Source: Dehalococcoidia bacterium (GTDB lineage: Bacteria; Chloroflexota; Dehalococcoidia; Tepidiformales; Tepidiformaceae). From it: a stretch of 64,000 bases of DNA. This document shows, in pieces, positions 16,952 to 26,048 of this stretch (positions are counted from its first letter, which is position 1; each line of letters starts with the position of its first letter). A program made the translations under genes and the position numbers. Location of the stretch: positions 1-64,000 of the forward strand of contig JADYYG010000062.1 in the NCBI GenBank assembly GCA_020853755.1. Direction: 5' to 3'. The notes beneath the pieces were generated by a model. The model was not told the origin of the DNA, did not search any database, and saw nothing but the letters and a program-made list of their open reading frames with translations.

Positions 16952-17509
16952 ATGGCCAGGTGGTACGAGTGCATCACTGACGAACTCAAGGAGTTCATCG
17001 AACGCCAGCACATGTTTTTCGTGGCGACGGCGCCCGCTTCGAACGAGGGGGAAGTCAACCTCTCGCCGAAGGGGCGCACGCTGCTGCACGTGCTTGGGCC
17101 GAACCGGGTGGCCTACCTCGACTACCCCGGGAGCGGCAACGAGACCGCCCGCCACCTCGCAGACGACGACCGGATCACGCTGATGTTCTGCAGCTTCGAG
17201 GCGCAGGCGCAGGTGCTGCGCCTGTACGGGCGCGGGCGGCGAGTCGACCTCGATGCGCCGGAACTGGCGGAGCACCGCTCCGTCTTCGCCGCCGACTTCC
17301 ACCCGTACGTGCGCCAGGCGTTCTTCATCGATGTGCTGAAGGTGCAGACGTCGTGCGGGTACGCGGTGCCCCGGATGGAGTACCAGGACGAGCGGGACAC
17401 CCTCGACCTCTGGTGCGAGCGGAAGCTCGAGCCGCGGGCGATGGCGGACGGCGTGCCGCTTCCCGGGAAGTTCGTCGCGCGCGACGGCTCCGTGATCGCC
17501 GAACGGTAA
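16952..17509 (+). CDS. Pyridoxamine-5'-phosphate oxidase family protein
   Basis: 185 residues with the PPOX split-barrel order: helix ITDELKEFIERQ, FFVATAPASNEGEVNLSPKG, VAYLDYPGSGNETARHL and ITLMFCSFEAQAQVLRLYGRG. The conserved VNLSPKG and GNETARHL segments fit the clade of flavin-binding proteins of unknown substrate. Two ATGs are close together (16946, 16952); GGAG at 16941-16944 is correctly spaced only for the second. Confidence 0.85.
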   Translation: MARWYECITDELKEFIERQHMFFVATAPASNEGEVNLSPKGRTLLHVLGPNRVAYLDYPGSGNETARHLADDDRITLMFCSFEAQAQVLRLYGRGRRVDLDAPELAEHRSVFAADFHPYVRQAFFIDVLKVQTSCGYAVPRMEYQDERDTLDLWCERKLEPRAMADGVPLPGKFVARDGSVIAER

Positions 17510-17546
17510 GCGCGCGGTCGCGTAAGCTCTCGCAAACCCCGAACGG

Positions 17547-18971
17547 ATGCCGCGCTTGTCCCATGATCCTGCTGGCGCCACGCCGCCGGCCTCGCCCCCT
17601 GCACGCAACCGGCTGAAGGACTTTGGGCTGCTGCCCCTCGCCGTCCTCTTCGTCCTGAACGCCGTCGACGAGTTCGACCGGGCGGTGCTGGCGGTCGCGC
17701 TGGACCCGATCCGCGAGGACTTCGGCCTTTCGGACCTGACGGTGGGGCTGCTGCCGCTGGCGGTCATCTTCATCACGGGGATCATCAGCCTGCCTGCCGG
17801 CAACTGGTCGGACCGCTGGAACCGCGTCCACATTCTCTCTGCCGGCGCCATGGTCTGGGGCACGGCAGGCATCTTCGCGGCAGCCTCGGCGAGCTTTATC
17901 CAGTTGTTCCTGACGCGCGCGCTGCTCGGCTTCGGGCAGGGCACCATCGTGCCCACGCACGGTTCGCTGCTGTCTGACTACTACCCGGTTAGCGTGCGCG
18001 GCCGCGCGCTGAGCTATCACCGCTCGGCGAACCCGCTGGGGCAGGTCGTCGGCGCGATCATTGGCGGCATCATCGTGGGTGCCGCCGGCTGGCGCTGGGG
18101 GTTTGCCGCCGCGGCGATCCCGGGGCTGCTGCTCGGCATGTTCGCCCTGCGGCTGCGCGAACCCCGACGTGGCGAAGCCGACCTGCTGGCGGCCGCCCGC
18201 CAGGACCCGATCTTCGCGAGCTTCCTCGCTGATCCGCCGGATAAGCTCGGCTTCTTCGAAAGCCTGGGCAGCGTCTGGCGCATCCGATCGCTGCGGATGC
18301 TCATCTTCACGAACGCCGCATTCGGGTTCTCGCTGTTCGGCGTTGTCTTCTGGATCCCGGCCTTCTTCGAGCGGCGGTACGGCTTCAGCACCGAAGGCGC
18401 GGCGGGGGCACTCGCGTTTCTCGCGTTCGCCGGCTTCATCGGCAGCTGGTACGGCGGCCCGGTGGCCGATCGTGGGCTCGAAAAGGGGTTCCGCTACCTC
18501 GGGAACATCGGTGTCCTCGGAGCGGCGAGCCTTGCCATCACTTGGTCGCTCGCATTCGTCATCCCATCGGCCATCGTCTGCCTGGCGCTGCTGACCGTTG
18601 GCGCGCTCGTGGCCTCGGTCGGCACCGGCGGGCTGATCTCGATCATCGCCGCGGTTTCGCCGCCGAAGATCCGGGCGCAGGCGTTCTCCGCCTTCGGGCT
18701 GGCGCTGGCGGTGTGCGGCGCCGCGGCGGCGCCCCTGGCCATCGGCGGCATCTCGGAGTTGTTCCAGGCCGAAGGCGTCAGCGAAGGGGACAGCCTGCGC
18801 TGGGCGATGTTCCTCGGCACGGTGACCATCATGTCGCTTGGCACGTGGTTCGCCTTCGAAGCAGCCCGCACCTGCGCCGCCGATGCCCAGAAGACGATGG
18901 GCGAATTCCTCAGTGGCTACCAGCAGCGCGCGATGGCAGCGCAGGCGGAAGGCGCTTCGGCCGCGGAGTAG
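17547..18971 (+). CDS. Major facilitator superfamily transporter
   Basis: 474 residues with about twelve hydrophobic helices, a central cytoplasmic loop of about 50 residues and the MFS signature between helices 2 and 3 (GNWSDRWNRVHI). FLTRALLGFGQGTIVPTHGSLLSDYYP and GRALSYHRSANPLGQVVG resemble the Spinster/anion-cation symporter type. The substrate is not predictable. It ends one base before the convergent epimerase gene and follows the PPOX gene by 37 bases. Confidence 0.88.
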   Translation: MPRLSHDPAGATPPASPPARNRLKDFGLLPLAVLFVLNAVDEFDRAVLAVALDPIREDFGLSDLTVGLLPLAVIFITGIISLPAGNWSDRWNRVHILSAGAMVWGTAGIFAAASASFIQLFLTRALLGFGQGTIVPTHGSLLSDYYPVSVRGRALSYHRSANPLGQVVGAIIGGIIVGAAGWRWGFAAAAIPGLLLGMFALRLREPRRGEADLLAAARQDPIFASFLADPPDKLGFFESLGSVWRIRSLRMLIFTNAAFGFSLFGVVFWIPAFFERRYGFSTEGAAGALAFLAFAGFIGSWYGGPVADRGLEKGFRYLGNIGVLGAASLAITWSLAFVIPSAIVCLALLTVGALVASVGTGGLISIIAAVSPPKIRAQAFSAFGLALAVCGAAAAPLAIGGISELFQAEGVSEGDSLRWAMFLGTVTIMSLGTWFAFEAARTCAADAQKTMGEFLSGYQQRAMAAQAEGASAAE

Positions 18972-19883
18972 TCAGCGGTACGAAGCCACCGTCCGCGCGA
19001 CACCGTCTTCGAACGTGACCGCGGGCGCCCAGCCGAGAGCTGCTTTCGCGCGCGAACAATCGAGCCAGAAGTTGCGCACGTCGCCGGGTCGCGGCGGGCC
19101 GAAACGCGGCTCCACGGTGTTCCCGATGGCCTCGCTGAGTGTGCGGTAGATGTGGTTCACGGTGATGCCATCGCCGGTGCCGATGTTCGCCACCAGCCCG
19201 TTCCCGGCCGTGAGCGCGGCAACGTTCGCCGAGGCGATGTCGCCGACGTAGATGTAGTCCTTCTTCTGCTCGCCGTCGCCGTCGATGGTGCACTGGTCGC
19301 CGTTGAGCATGAGGCCGGTGAAGATGGCGATGACGCCGGCCTCGCCGTGGGGATCCTGGCGCGGGCCGTAGGCATTGCCATAGCGAAAGACCGTGTATTC
19401 GATGCCTGCCGTCCGGGCCGCGAGCTGAACGTACAGTTCGCCGACGTACTTCGACGTGCCGTAGTTCGAACGAGGCGCGATGGCGTGCTCCTCGGTGACG
19501 GGGAGGCTTTCCGGTTCGCCGTAGACGGTGCCCCCGGACGAGGCATAGATGACCTTGCGCACACCGTTGGCCACGGCCAGCTGGATCAGGCGGGCCGTGC
19601 CGCCGCCGTTGACCTCTAGGTCGTGCACGGGGTCGGCGTTGCCGACTTTCACGCTGGCCTGGGCGGCGTGGTGGTTCACCACTTCGGGCGCGAACTCCTT
19701 GAAGATGCGTTCGAGTTCGCGGGCGTGAAGGTCCACTTCGTAAAGTTTCGCTTCCCGGGGGACGTTCGAACGGCGGCCGGTCGCGAGATTGTCGACCACT
19801 GCGACGTCATGGCCGGCAGCGAGATAGGCCTCGGCGAGGTGGGAACCGATGAAACCGGCGCCGCCGGTGACGAGTATTCGCAT
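18972..19883 (-). CDS. NAD-dependent nucleotide-sugar epimerase/dehydratase (UDP-glucose 4-epimerase-like)
   Basis: 303 residues, an extended SDR. Rossmann loop GGAGFIGSHL at the N-terminus, VVDNLATGRRSNV, NHHAAQASV, the catalytic YGTSK pair and FRYGNAYGPRQDPHGEAGV for sugar binding. Most likely UDP-glucose/UDP-N-acetylglucosamine 4-epimerase, feeding surface-glycan synthesis. The ATG at 19883 gives the exact family N-terminus. It follows the zinc-ribbon gene on the same strand at 38 bases. Confidence 0.9.
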   Translation of the reverse strand: MRILVTGGAGFIGSHLAEAYLAAGHDVAVVDNLATGRRSNVPREAKLYEVDLHARELERIFKEFAPEVVNHHAAQASVKVGNADPVHDLEVNGGGTARLIQLAVANGVRKVIYASSGGTVYGEPESLPVTEEHAIAPRSNYGTSKYVGELYVQLAARTAGIEYTVFRYGNAYGPRQDPHGEAGVIAIFTGLMLNGDQCTIDGDGEQKKDYIYVGDIASANVAALTAGNGLVANIGTGDGITVNHIYRTLSEAIGNTVEPRFGPPRPGDVRNFWLDCSRAKAALGWAPAVTFEDGVARTVASYR

Positions 19884-19921
19884 CCGATCAGTCTGGGAGA
19901 GCGGCCGGCAACAGGGAACGG

Positions 19922-20455
19922 TCAGGCCGGTTCGCGGAGTTTCGCGACGCCCCAGCCGATGGCCGAGCAGCACAGCCCGGCGAGCACGCCGCCAAGCAGC
20001 AACGGGCCGATGAACTCTGAAAACGGCGCGCCGGTGGCCATCTGGGCGTACTTGGCAACCACCACGTTGGCCGCGAAGCCGCCTGCGAAACCCCATGCAG
20101 CCCAGTGCTTTTCGCGGCTGCTCTGGCCGAAGCCAATGTCGTCGAGCACTTCGCGGACGGGGCTGCGCTCGCCCGCGGGGAGGCGCGCGGCCTCGGCTTC
20201 GAGAGCCGCCACCAATTCATCGACAAGTTCGTCCGGCATCGAGTCGAGTATCCGCTCGTATTCGGCGAGGTCCGATTCATCGCTGGTCGTCACGGGGGCC
20301 GGGGCTCGCTTTGGGCCGGGAACGAAGCGGTCGGCGGGCTTCCGCTTCACGATCTTGAGGCAGGCGCGGCAACGGCTCCCGCCGAGGGAGAAGTCGTCGA
20401 AGGTGAGCACCTTCTCGCAGGAGACACAACGGGTGCGAACGAACGTGTCAGGCAT
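19922..20455 (-). CDS. Zinc-ribbon protein with two C-terminal membrane helices
   Basis: 177 residues. An N-terminal four-cysteine zinc ribbon (CVSCEKV...CRACL), a basic linker, an acidic helical middle (DLAEYERILDSMPDELVDELVAALEAE), and two hydrophobic helices (WGFAGGFAANVVVAKYAQ; FIGPLLLGGVLAGLCCSAIGWGV). No known family is recognised. The ribbon-plus-membrane layout suggests a small membrane-tethered adaptor. It starts 9 bases after the upstream lipoprotein-like gene. Confidence 0.7.
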   Translation of the reverse strand: MPDTFVRTRCVSCEKVLTFDDFSLGGSRCRACLKIVKRKPADRFVPGPKRAPAPVTTSDESDLAEYERILDSMPDELVDELVAALEAEAARLPAGERSPVREVLDDIGFGQSSREKHWAAWGFAGGFAANVVVAKYAQMATGAPFSEFIGPLLLGGVLAGLCCSAIGWGVAKLREPA

Positions 20456-20464
20456 CTTCGGCCG

Positions 20465-21007
20465 CTACTCCGTCGGTGGGGTGCCGCCGGTTCCGCCGCC
20501 CGTCCCTTCGCTCGGCGGCCCGGAAGTAGGCGTCGCGGTCGGGACCAACGTTGGTGTGGGCGTGGCGGTAGGGGTCGGTGTGGCGGTGGCGGGCTGGGTA
20601 GGCGTGGCCGTCGGCACAGGCGTCGAGCCGCCCTCGGCGGATTGCGTTGGGGTGCGCGTGGGCGTCGGCGTGCGGGTCGGTGTGCCCGCACGGGTTGGCG
20701 TGCTCGTCACGCCCGGGGTCTTTTCGCCAGCAACGGTAGCCGTCTCCGAAGGCGAGCCCTTGCCCTGGGCGTCCTGCGCCGCGAGGACCTGTTGCTGGGA
20801 GCCGTCGAGCAGTTCGATCCCGGCGCCAGCGCCCTGGAGCTGGCTGAGCAGCTGCGGCAGGCGCGACCCGGCGCTTTGTTCGCCCGCAGGCGGTGTGGCG
20901 ACCGTGCCTTCGGGGTAGGTCATGCAGGCCGAACCGAGCACTGCAAACGAAAAGAGCACCGCCCCGGTGAGGAGCGAGTGCCGGGCCGGGGCGAACCAAG
21001 TGCGCAT
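20465..21007 (-). CDS. Thr/Pro-rich probable lipoprotein
   Basis: 180 residues. A signal sequence ends in FAVLGSAC, a possible but imperfect lipobox. A globular-looking stretch of only about 60 residues (LPQLLSQLQGAGAGIELLDG) follows, and the last half is TPTxT repeats ending in a Gly-rich tail. It may be an exposed spacer or cell-surface lipoprotein. No enzyme motif is visible. Confidence 0.65.
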   Translation of the reverse strand: MRTWFAPARHSLLTGAVLFSFAVLGSACMTYPEGTVATPPAGEQSAGSRLPQLLSQLQGAGAGIELLDGSQQQVLAAQDAQGKGSPSETATVAGEKTPGVTSTPTRAGTPTRTPTPTRTPTQSAEGGSTPVPTATPTQPATATPTPTATPTPTLVPTATPTSGPPSEGTGGGTGGTPPTE

Positions 21008-21109
21008 ATCCAGAGCCTATCGGCGGGAGCCTGCCGCGGCCTATCGGGCGAGTGCTGATCCGGATGGGGCGAAACCCTCATGGCCGCCGTCGCGGGGGCC
21101 TATTCGAGG

Positions 21110-23581
21110 TCAGCGGATCGACAGTTCGGGGATAGTCGCGTTCACATAGACGGTCGAGCCGGCGGTGACGCGCGCTTCGAGGGTGACGATCGTGCCCGCG
21201 AACTCGCGGCGGGCTTCGCCGCTAATGGCGAGCGACCAGGCGCTGCCGCTGCCGTGAACTGCGGTGTTCAGCACCAACTCGGTCTGCCACTCTCCGGACG
21301 CGACGTTGAAGTACTTGCCGTCGGCCTTGCGCTTGATGATGAAGCTGACCGCCGAGGCATCGATGCTGCCGGTGGAGACGGCGAAGGAGAGGCGCGAACG
21401 CGGGATCGGGGCGTTCGACGGGTTGCTGACGGTGACCTGCGTGGACGTTGTGGGCGGGGCCACGGAGACATCGAACGCGCCGCTGGTGGCGGAGGTGAGC
21501 CCGGTCGCGGTTGCGGTGATGGTGTACCCGGTGGCTGCAGGGGTCACCGAGCAGCCCGCGAACGTAGCGACCCCGGCCGCGGCGGTGCGGGTGAGCCCGC
21601 CTGTGCAGGTCAGCGTGCCCGCTCCGTTGAGGGCGAGCGTCACCACCGTTGTGCTGTCGCTCGTGACGGTTGCGCCTGCCGCCGTTTGGACGGCCACAAC
21701 CGGCTGGGCCGCGAGGGCGCTGCCTGCAACGCCTGCCCCTGGCTGAGTCGTGAAGGCGAGCTTCGCGGCGCTTGCTGTGATGGTGAAGGTGACCGGGGCG
21801 ACCGAACTGCCGCCTCCGGGCGAGGGATTAACCACCGTCACGTTGGCGGCGCCTGCTGAAGCGACATGTGAGGCAGCGACCGTGGCTGTCAGGCTCGTGG
21901 CCGAGACGTAGGTCGTCGGCAGGTCGGCGCCGTTCCAGCGCACCACCGCCCCGTTGACAAAGTTCGTGCCGGTGACGGTCATGGTGAACTGGGCCGCGCC
22001 AGCGCCGATGGTGTTCGGGGAGAGCGCGGAAACCGCAGGCACGGGATTCGGCGCGGCGGACACGGTGAACGGGAGCGCATTCGACGGCCCGCCGCCGGGG
22101 CCTGCGGTGACGACGGTGACGTTCGCCGTCGTTGCGCTGGCGATGTTCGCGGCGGGGACGGTAGCGGTCAGGGACGTGCTGTTGCCGAACGTGGTTGCCA
22201 GCGGCGTCCCGTTCCAGTGCACCACGGAATCTCCGCTGACGAAGCCCGTGCCGGTCACGGTAAGCGTGAACTGCGGCCCGCCCGCCGATGCCGACGACGG
22301 CGAGAGAAGGCTGATTGCAGGAACAGGGTTGCTCGCCCCGCCGCCGACGGTAAGGGCAAGCGCGTTCGTACCGCCGGCGTTGTACAGCACGGTGACGGCG
22401 TACGTGCCGGCGGTTGCCGGGGTGAAGCGCACCCCGCTCTGGTTCGGTGCACAGCCGGTCGCGGCGGTGATGGTTCCAGGGTCGCTGCCGGTGACCTGGA
22501 AGTCGCTGAGCTGGAGCAAGATGTTCGACGACACCTGGCCGATGAGGGAGGCGTCGTGCGGCTGGGCCGAGCCTGCTGCAGCGTCGGCGGTGTCGGTCGC
22601 GACGTCGTCGGTGCAGACGTTGACCGGCTGGCCCGCAGTGAGCGACCCACCGGTGGAGCGCAGGCCGACTTCCTGGACGGCGACCGGATTCCCCGCCTGC
22701 GAAATGCCGAGTGCAGGCGCCGAGATTGCCGCTGTGATGTCGGCGCCGCTGGGGGTATTCGCTGCAGCGACTGTGGCTTCGATAGCGAGGACTTCGGATC
22801 CGCTGAGGGTGCTGCCGGTGCAGGTGGCAACGGGGGTACCCGCGCCACTGCCCGTGCCGTTCGGGACGCTGGCGGTGGTGCAGGTGACCCCGGTGACCAC
22901 GCCGTTCGTGAATACCACAGATGCGGTGAACGCCCCGGTCGCGACGGGGGTCGTGTTCTCGACCAGCACGGTGTAGGTGGTTGAGGAGCCTTCGAACACG
23001 GCTGCCGGCGCGCCAGAGCCCCCGGCGGAGACAAGGCCAGGCCCGAAAACAGTGATAACACCCACGCCGCTGAAGCTGTCATCGCCGTCAGACGCGGGGT
23101 CGGGCCCGCCGTCGGAGGCGCCGGCGCGCACCACGGCCTGGGCCGCCGCCGTCGTGACCGAGGCGTTGACCTGGAAGGTGAGCGTGAGCGGCACGCGCGG
23201 GCCCGGCGTCACCACGTTGTAGTCACAGCGGACGATGCCTGCCAGCGGAGAATTGTCGGTGCAGGCGACCCCCGGGGGAGTTGAGGCGCCGCTCACGAAG
23301 GACAGCCCCGCGGGGTAGTCGTATTCGAAGTAGAGGGGGATGCCGATCGGGGCGGTCGTGACGGTCATCGCGACGTCGAGGGTGAGCGTGGAGCCGACCT
23401 GGACGGTCGCGCCACCGGCCGGCGTCTGGGTCACCGAGAACTGGACGTCACCCTCAGCGATCGCGAGAGCCTCCCGCTGGGGAAGTGCGACCGCAATGGC
23501 CGCGACGACAGCCAGAGCGATCGTGAGGAGCCAACGGCTGACCGCCCGGCGGCGGTGGAGCGCATATCCCTGCGTGCTCAT
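21110..23581 (-). CDS. Large secreted adhesin-like protein with TIG/IPT domains
   Basis: 823 residues. Signal peptide (LLTIALAVVAAIAVALPQREALA), an N-terminal beta-rich region typical of conserved-repeat surface proteins, then two IPT/TIG-type immunoglobulin-like domains (NPVPAISLLSPSSASAGG; NPVPAVSALSPNTIGAGA) and a further beta domain. No membrane anchor or sorting motif is seen at the C-terminus (ATIPELSIR). Probably a secreted structural or adhesive protein. It begins 9 bases after the GWN-module protein gene and is likely co-transcribed with it. Confidence 0.75.
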   Translation of the reverse strand: MSTQGYALHRRRAVSRWLLTIALAVVAAIAVALPQREALAIAEGDVQFSVTQTPAGGATVQVGSTLTLDVAMTVTTAPIGIPLYFEYDYPAGLSFVSGASTPPGVACTDNSPLAGIVRCDYNVVTPGPRVPLTLTFQVNASVTTAAAQAVVRAGASDGGPDPASDGDDSFSGVGVITVFGPGLVSAGGSGAPAAVFEGSSTTYTVLVENTTPVATGAFTASVVFTNGVVTGVTCTTASVPNGTGSGAGTPVATCTGSTLSGSEVLAIEATVAAANTPSGADITAAISAPALGISQAGNPVAVQEVGLRSTGGSLTAGQPVNVCTDDVATDTADAAAGSAQPHDASLIGQVSSNILLQLSDFQVTGSDPGTITAATGCAPNQSGVRFTPATAGTYAVTVLYNAGGTNALALTVGGGASNPVPAISLLSPSSASAGGPQFTLTVTGTGFVSGDSVVHWNGTPLATTFGNSTSLTATVPAANIASATTANVTVVTAGPGGGPSNALPFTVSAAPNPVPAVSALSPNTIGAGAAQFTMTVTGTNFVNGAVVRWNGADLPTTYVSATSLTATVAASHVASAGAANVTVVNPSPGGGSSVAPVTFTITASAAKLAFTTQPGAGVAGSALAAQPVVAVQTAAGATVTSDSTTVVTLALNGAGTLTCTGGLTRTAAAGVATFAGCSVTPAATGYTITATATGLTSATSGAFDVSVAPPTTSTQVTVSNPSNAPIPRSRLSFAVSTGSIDASAVSFIIKRKADGKYFNVASGEWQTELVLNTAVHGSGSAWSLAISGEARREFAGTIVTLEARVTAGSTVYVNATIPELSIR

Positions 23582-23590
23582 GAGGCGCCC

Positions 23591-24364
23591 CTAGTAGGTG
23601 TAGCTCACGGAGACGCCGCGAAGCTTCGAAGCAGGCCCGCCGGTCAGGTCGACCACGAGGAAGTAAACGTTCGCCCCGTTATCGACGGTGTGGTTGAAGG
23701 CGGTGGCGGTCTGTGGCGAGCCGCCGGCGCTGGAGAGCACCTCGGCAAGCTTGTAGACCGCCGACGAGGTGTCGCCGTTCGTGATGGCGGTGTAGTCGAG
23801 GCGGATCTTGACGGTGTCGCCGGAGCCTTCGAAGGCGGCGGTCATGGTGGTGATGGTCGCGCCCTGGGGCAGGTTCAGCGGGGCGTAGTAGCGCTGCGAA
23901 GCCACATCGTTCGCCACCGGGTTGAGCTGATTGAAGCTCTTCTCATAGACCGCGAGGTCACTCATGGGCACGAAGGTGCTGGCGGCGATGGAGAGCTTGC
24001 CCGAACCGCCCGTTGGCGCGGTGTTGCCGACAGAGCCGGTGTTGATTTCGCCCTGGTTCTGGGTGTAGTTCACCCAGATGGCATCGCCGGGGTTGATCTG
24101 GGTAAGAGTGTTGACGAAACCGGGCACGCCCGGCGCGTAGAGCTGGTAGGCCTGGGTTGACGGGTCCCACTTGTAGACGGCGCTGTACTGGCCGGAGATC
24201 CCGTTCAGAGCCGAAGCCGGCGCAGCTGACGAGCCGAGGTAGGAGATGTTATTCCAGCCGCGCAGCAACTGGGCCGCCGAAGCATCGCCGCCGCGGCCGG
24301 CGAACGCCGCAAACCCCACCGTTGCCACCATCGCGAGCGTGGCCACCAGATAGCGAAGACGCAT
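23591..24364 (-). CDS. Secreted protein with N-terminal GWN module
   Basis: 257 residues. Signal peptide (LVATLAMVATVGFAAFAG), then the module starting LLRGWNNISYLG and running through VYKWDP, YAPGVPGF and NPGDAIWVNY, about 70 residues. A beta-rich domain of about 150 residues follows. It is the only one of the four module carriers with the module at the mature N-terminus. The start at 24364 is fixed by GGGAGG eight bases upstream. It heads a minus-strand pair with the TIG protein. Confidence 0.72.
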   Translation of the reverse strand: MRLRYLVATLAMVATVGFAAFAGRGGDASAAQLLRGWNNISYLGSSAAPASALNGISGQYSAVYKWDPSTQAYQLYAPGVPGFVNTLTQINPGDAIWVNYTQNQGEINTGSVGNTAPTGGSGKLSIAASTFVPMSDLAVYEKSFNQLNPVANDVASQRYYAPLNLPQGATITTMTAAFEGSGDTVKIRLDYTAITNGDTSSAVYKLAEVLSSAGGSPQTATAFNHTVDNGANVYFLVVDLTGGPASKLRGVSVSYTY

Positions 24365-24507
24365 CACGCCAACCTCCCACGGGCACAGGCCTGCCCGTCC
24401 TTGGTGGCCAGCGTATGACCGGCCACGGCGGCCCTTAATGGGGAAATGCCCACGCCCGCAGCGGATGACCTCCTCGATCCCGGTGGGCAAAACCCCTACC
24501 CGGCAGC

Positions 24508-24534
24508 GAAAAGGGCCGGTCGATGACCGGCCCT
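24508..24534 (-). terminator. Rho-independent terminator of the sortase gene
   Basis: A 10-bp perfect stem (24512-24521 with 24525-24534) around a three-base loop, followed on the minus strand by TTTTCG. It sits 25 bases after the stop of the sortase at 24560. Confidence 0.8.
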
Positions 24535-24559
24535 CTCCTGTACTCGTCCGTGAGGGCCG

Positions 24560-25210
24560 TTACTGGACACGCTTGGCGACGATGACGTCCCGGGAGATGT
24601 ACTCCTGGCCGGTGGAGTCGAGTTCGCCGCCGCAGGTGATGAGCGTGACCCACTCATCGTAGTCGGCCTTCTCCTTCGGCCAGATGATGGCGCCCATGTC
24701 CATGGTCTCGCGGTTGTAGCGCTTGTTGGAGATAACCGTGTAGGTGTACTCGGTCCCGTTCTCCATCTGGACGACGATCTTGTCGCCTTCGGCGCTCTTG
24801 GCGAGGCTCACGAACGGCGCCGGGATGCTGTGGTAGTAGACGTGGGCCGAAAAGAGCGCGTTGCCGCCGAAGCCCGGCTTGTCGTAGATGTCGTACCAGC
24901 CGACGGACTTATTCGTGTCCTTCGGGGTGTCGAGCTCGTTCCGGGAGTTGATGCCGAGGTCCTCGATCGGCGCATCGACGCTGAATCGCGGGATCTTGAG
25001 GCGCGCCACGTTGCCATTGAACGGGGTCGGCGTGGCGGTTGGCGTTGGCCGGGGCGTGTTCGTGGGCGTTGGCGTTTCGGTTGCCGTCTCGGTGGGCACG
25101 GGGGTGCTCTGCGGAGCGTCATCGTCACCGCCGCTGCAGGCGACGCCGACGGTGAGGAGGATGGCGCCGAGCGCGAAAACGGCGAGCGAAAGGGTGCGGA
25201 CCAACTTCAA
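24560..25210 (-). CDS. Lipoprotein-like sortase (first of two)
   Basis: 216 residues. The N-terminus is a lipoprotein signal (AILLTVGVAC, Cys25) or anchor, followed by a TPTPTxT linker and a sortase domain from NGNVARLKIP. The catalytic triad is visible: His123 (SAHVYY), Cys193 (TLITCGG) and Arg207 (SRDVIVA). Sortases cut surface proteins at a C-terminal motif and attach them to the wall or pilins. Closely related to the sortase at 25321 (shared LDTPKD, YDIYDKPG, DEWVTLITCGG). The TLITC form is canonical, and a class cannot be assigned without a search. Confidence 0.88.
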   Translation of the reverse strand: MKLVRTLSLAVFALGAILLTVGVACSGGDDDAPQSTPVPTETATETPTPTNTPRPTPTATPTPFNGNVARLKIPRFSVDAPIEDLGINSRNELDTPKDTNKSVGWYDIYDKPGFGGNALFSAHVYYHSIPAPFVSLAKSAEGDKIVVQMENGTEYTYTVISNKRYNRETMDMGAIIWPKEKADYDEWVTLITCGGELDSTGQEYISRDVIVAKRVQ

Positions 25211-25320
25211 ATGACGTGCTCCGGAAGCAGGTGGGGTCGAATCACCGTATCAAAGCGATTCGGAACGCAACAGATTTCGCCAGGCGGGCGGGAAATGCGG
25301 CGTTAAGGCGGACCCGGGCT

Positions 25321-26022
25321 TCAGGAAACGCGGCGGGCGATGACCACGTCGCGGTCAAGGTAGTGGCCGAGGCCGTTCGGCTCGGTCGCCTGGAAACGGC
25401 CGCCGCAGGTGATGAGCGTGATCCATTCATCACCGGCCGGCTTCTGGGGCGCGTCGATGAGTTCGCCCATGGGGATTTTGTCGACGTCGTAGCGCTGGTA
25501 GAAGATGACCTCGTAGGCGTAGGTGGGGCCGCCATCCATCTGGATCGAGATCTGGTCTCCGGGCTTGACCTTTGCGAGGTTGGCGAACGGGCCATTCTTG
25601 AAGTTGTAGTTGACGTGGGCGGCGAAGACGGCGTTCCCGCCGTACCCCGGCTTATCGTAAATGTAGTACCAGCCAACCTTGTTGACCGCGTCCTTCGGCG
25701 TATCGAGCTGGTTGCCAGTCTTGCCGATCTCTTCGATTGCGTTATCGATGCCGACTTCGGGGGCGACCATGCGGGCGAGGGGACCGTCGAACGGCACCGG
25801 CGTTGCCGTAGGCGTGACCGTTGGGACGTCAGTGGGCGCCTCGGTGGGCGTGGCTTCGGCGGGGGTACGGTGGTCGAAGGGGGCCGCGGTGGCCGCTGGC
25901 GCCGATGCGCTTTCGTTCGAAAACGCGAAGCCGGCGACGAGCAGCGAGAGCCCGGCGACGAAGACGAAGATGGCGATGTACGGCAGGACTCTCATACGTC
26001 GGATGCGATGCCTTCCCAACAT
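25321..26022 (-). CDS. Membrane-anchored sortase (second of two)
   Basis: Up to 233 residues. One N-terminal membrane helix (YIAIFVFVAGLSLLVAGFAF), a Thr/Pro linker, then the sortase domain with His136, Cys206 in TLITCGG and Arg224 in LDRDVVIA. The start is uncertain: ATG 26022 or ATG 25995. A GGGAAGG tract lies between them, 15 bases before the second, which is farther than usual. It follows the membrane-anchored surface protein gene at 26049 by about 26 bases, which makes that protein a candidate substrate. Confidence 0.86.
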   Translation of the reverse strand: MLGRHRIRRMRVLPYIAIFVFVAGLSLLVAGFAFSNESASAPAATAAPFDHRTPAEATPTEAPTDVPTVTPTATPVPFDGPLARMVAPEVGIDNAIEEIGKTGNQLDTPKDAVNKVGWYYIYDKPGYGGNAVFAAHVNYNFKNGPFANLAKVKPGDQISIQMDGGPTYAYEVIFYQRYDVDKIPMGELIDAPQKPAGDEWITLITCGGRFQATEPNGLGHYLDRDVVIARRVS

Positions 26023-26048
26023 GGTATACGACGGCCGCCAAGGGAAGA